Assembly (NCBI GenBank): GCA_945883505.1
Contig: CAMCXL010000001.1
Coordinates: 1-64,000 of the forward strand
Direction: 5' to 3'
DNA length: 64,000 nucleotides
DNA from: Rhodoluna limnophila
GTDB lineage: Bacteria; Actinomycetota; Actinomycetes; Actinomycetales; Microbacteriaceae
A program made the translations under genes and the position numbers. This document shows, in pieces, positions 63,703 to 64,000 of the stretch. The notes below the pieces were generated by a model. The model was not told the DNA's origin. It worked only from the letters and a program-made list of their open reading frames with translations, and ran no database searches. Numbering within the stretch: the first letter of the stretch is position 1; every line of letters begins with the position of its first letter.

Positions 63703-63771
63703 GAAGCGTCCCGAGTCAGCCTGGAGGGCGATTCGGGCGGTTTCGCGGTGTCTCTCTCAGGCCCAAAACCG

Positions 63772-64000
63772 CTAATCCTTAGGGATTTTGAAGAACTTCA
63801 GGGACAGTTGGACCAGATAGCCAATACTCAGGGCAAAAATGAGGGTTCCTTCCCGCACCTGTCCACCCATGAGCCATCCAACAGTCAAAACCGTTCCCTC
63901 GTAGCCGGTTCGAACCAGCCAAAAAGGCTTATCTAAGGCGTTAGCCGTCCCCTGCATCAAGCCATCCCTTGGGCCAGAACCAAGCTGAGAGCTGATGTAT
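63772..64000 (-). CDS. YczE-like membrane protein, 3' end only
   Basis: These are the last 75 residues of a membrane protein running off the window edge. The stretch LGSGPRDGLMQG, then RTGYEGTVLTVGWLMGG and EGTLIFALSIGYLVQ, resembles the YczE/YitT-like (COG2364) family, whose function is unknown. It ends 12 bases upstream of the stop codon that precedes the Nudix frame, so the two genes may form one transcript. Confidence 0.6.
   Translation of the reverse strand, partial: YISSQLGSGPRDGLMQGTANALDKPFWLVRTGYEGTVLTVGWLMGGQVREGTLIFALSIGYLVQLSLKFFKIPKD

Noticed and set aside
1-64000. CRISPR arrays, insertion sequences, long repeats or defence genes
   Set aside because: I saw no regularly spaced repeats, transposase genes, terminal inverted repeats or known defence domains in the window. 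Short or diverged repeats could be missed without computation.

Overview
The window is an ordinary, very compact stretch of chromosome from a mid-GC actinobacterium. The best guess is a small-genome, free-living member of the Microbacteriaceae. Support for Actinobacteria is strong. There is a dcw cell-wall/division cluster without ftsA that continues into sepF, yggT and divIVA (wag31). GarA (FHA) is followed by two MerR regulators. A PASTA kinase is paired with an Rv2175c-type DNA-binding protein. DUF3040 and DUF3043 proteins are present, and the bc1 complex has a diheme QcrC with a four-subunit aa3 oxidase. The family-level assignment is inference, from the moderate GC content, the tight packing and the unusual MurE. 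I found no phage, insertion sequence, CRISPR array, toxin-antitoxin pair, defence island or secondary-metabolite cluster, and no clearly new multi-gene system. The most interesting signals are regulatory or small changes inside known families.

Layout: 1-7017 holds the 3' end of xerD, then parA, scpA, scpB, rluB, aroH, tyrA, cmk and der, read as one run and covering chromosome segregation, tyrosine synthesis and ribosome maturation. A tRNA-Pro(GGG) follows. 7159-9557 holds pgsA, garA, ftsR and a second merR. 9554-15704 holds two ParA/MinD-type ATPases on either side of pyruvate carboxylase, then def. 15701-20732 holds fadD (minus strand), then glucokinase, plsC and a class II DAHP synthase. 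20729-25994 holds the PASTA kinase and a LysM cell-wall protein (minus), the Rv2175c-like gene, a prenyl synthase (minus) and DUF3040. 26163-43417 is the dcw cluster from mraZ to divIVA, continued by lspA, rluD and dnaE to 48459. 48429-53973 holds a flavin reductase, hisD, nrdR, pyrD, DUF3043 and an M20 peptidase. 54023-62070 holds erpA, ctaCDF and a Rid protein on the plus strand facing qcrB-qcrA-qcrC-ctaE on the minus strand. 62149-64000 holds trpD, a Nudix gene and the end of a YczE-like membrane gene.

How the genes work together: the central 20 kb supplies nearly the whole cytoplasmic and lipid-linked path of peptidoglycan synthesis (MurC-F, MraY, MurG), the septal machine (FtsQ, FtsL, FtsI, FtsW, FtsZ, SepF) and the polar scaffold DivIVA. 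Likely control comes from MraZ and, more speculatively, from FtsR and the PknL-type kinase elsewhere in the window. The last 8 kb encodes most subunits of the bc1-aa3 respiratory supercomplex. Pyruvate carboxylase, GarA and glucokinase link the window to central carbon control.

Genes are packed with 4-bp start/stop overlaps. Four convergent pairs share stop-codon bases, and several genes appear to be read from leaderless messages. No gap between genes exceeds about 170 bases.
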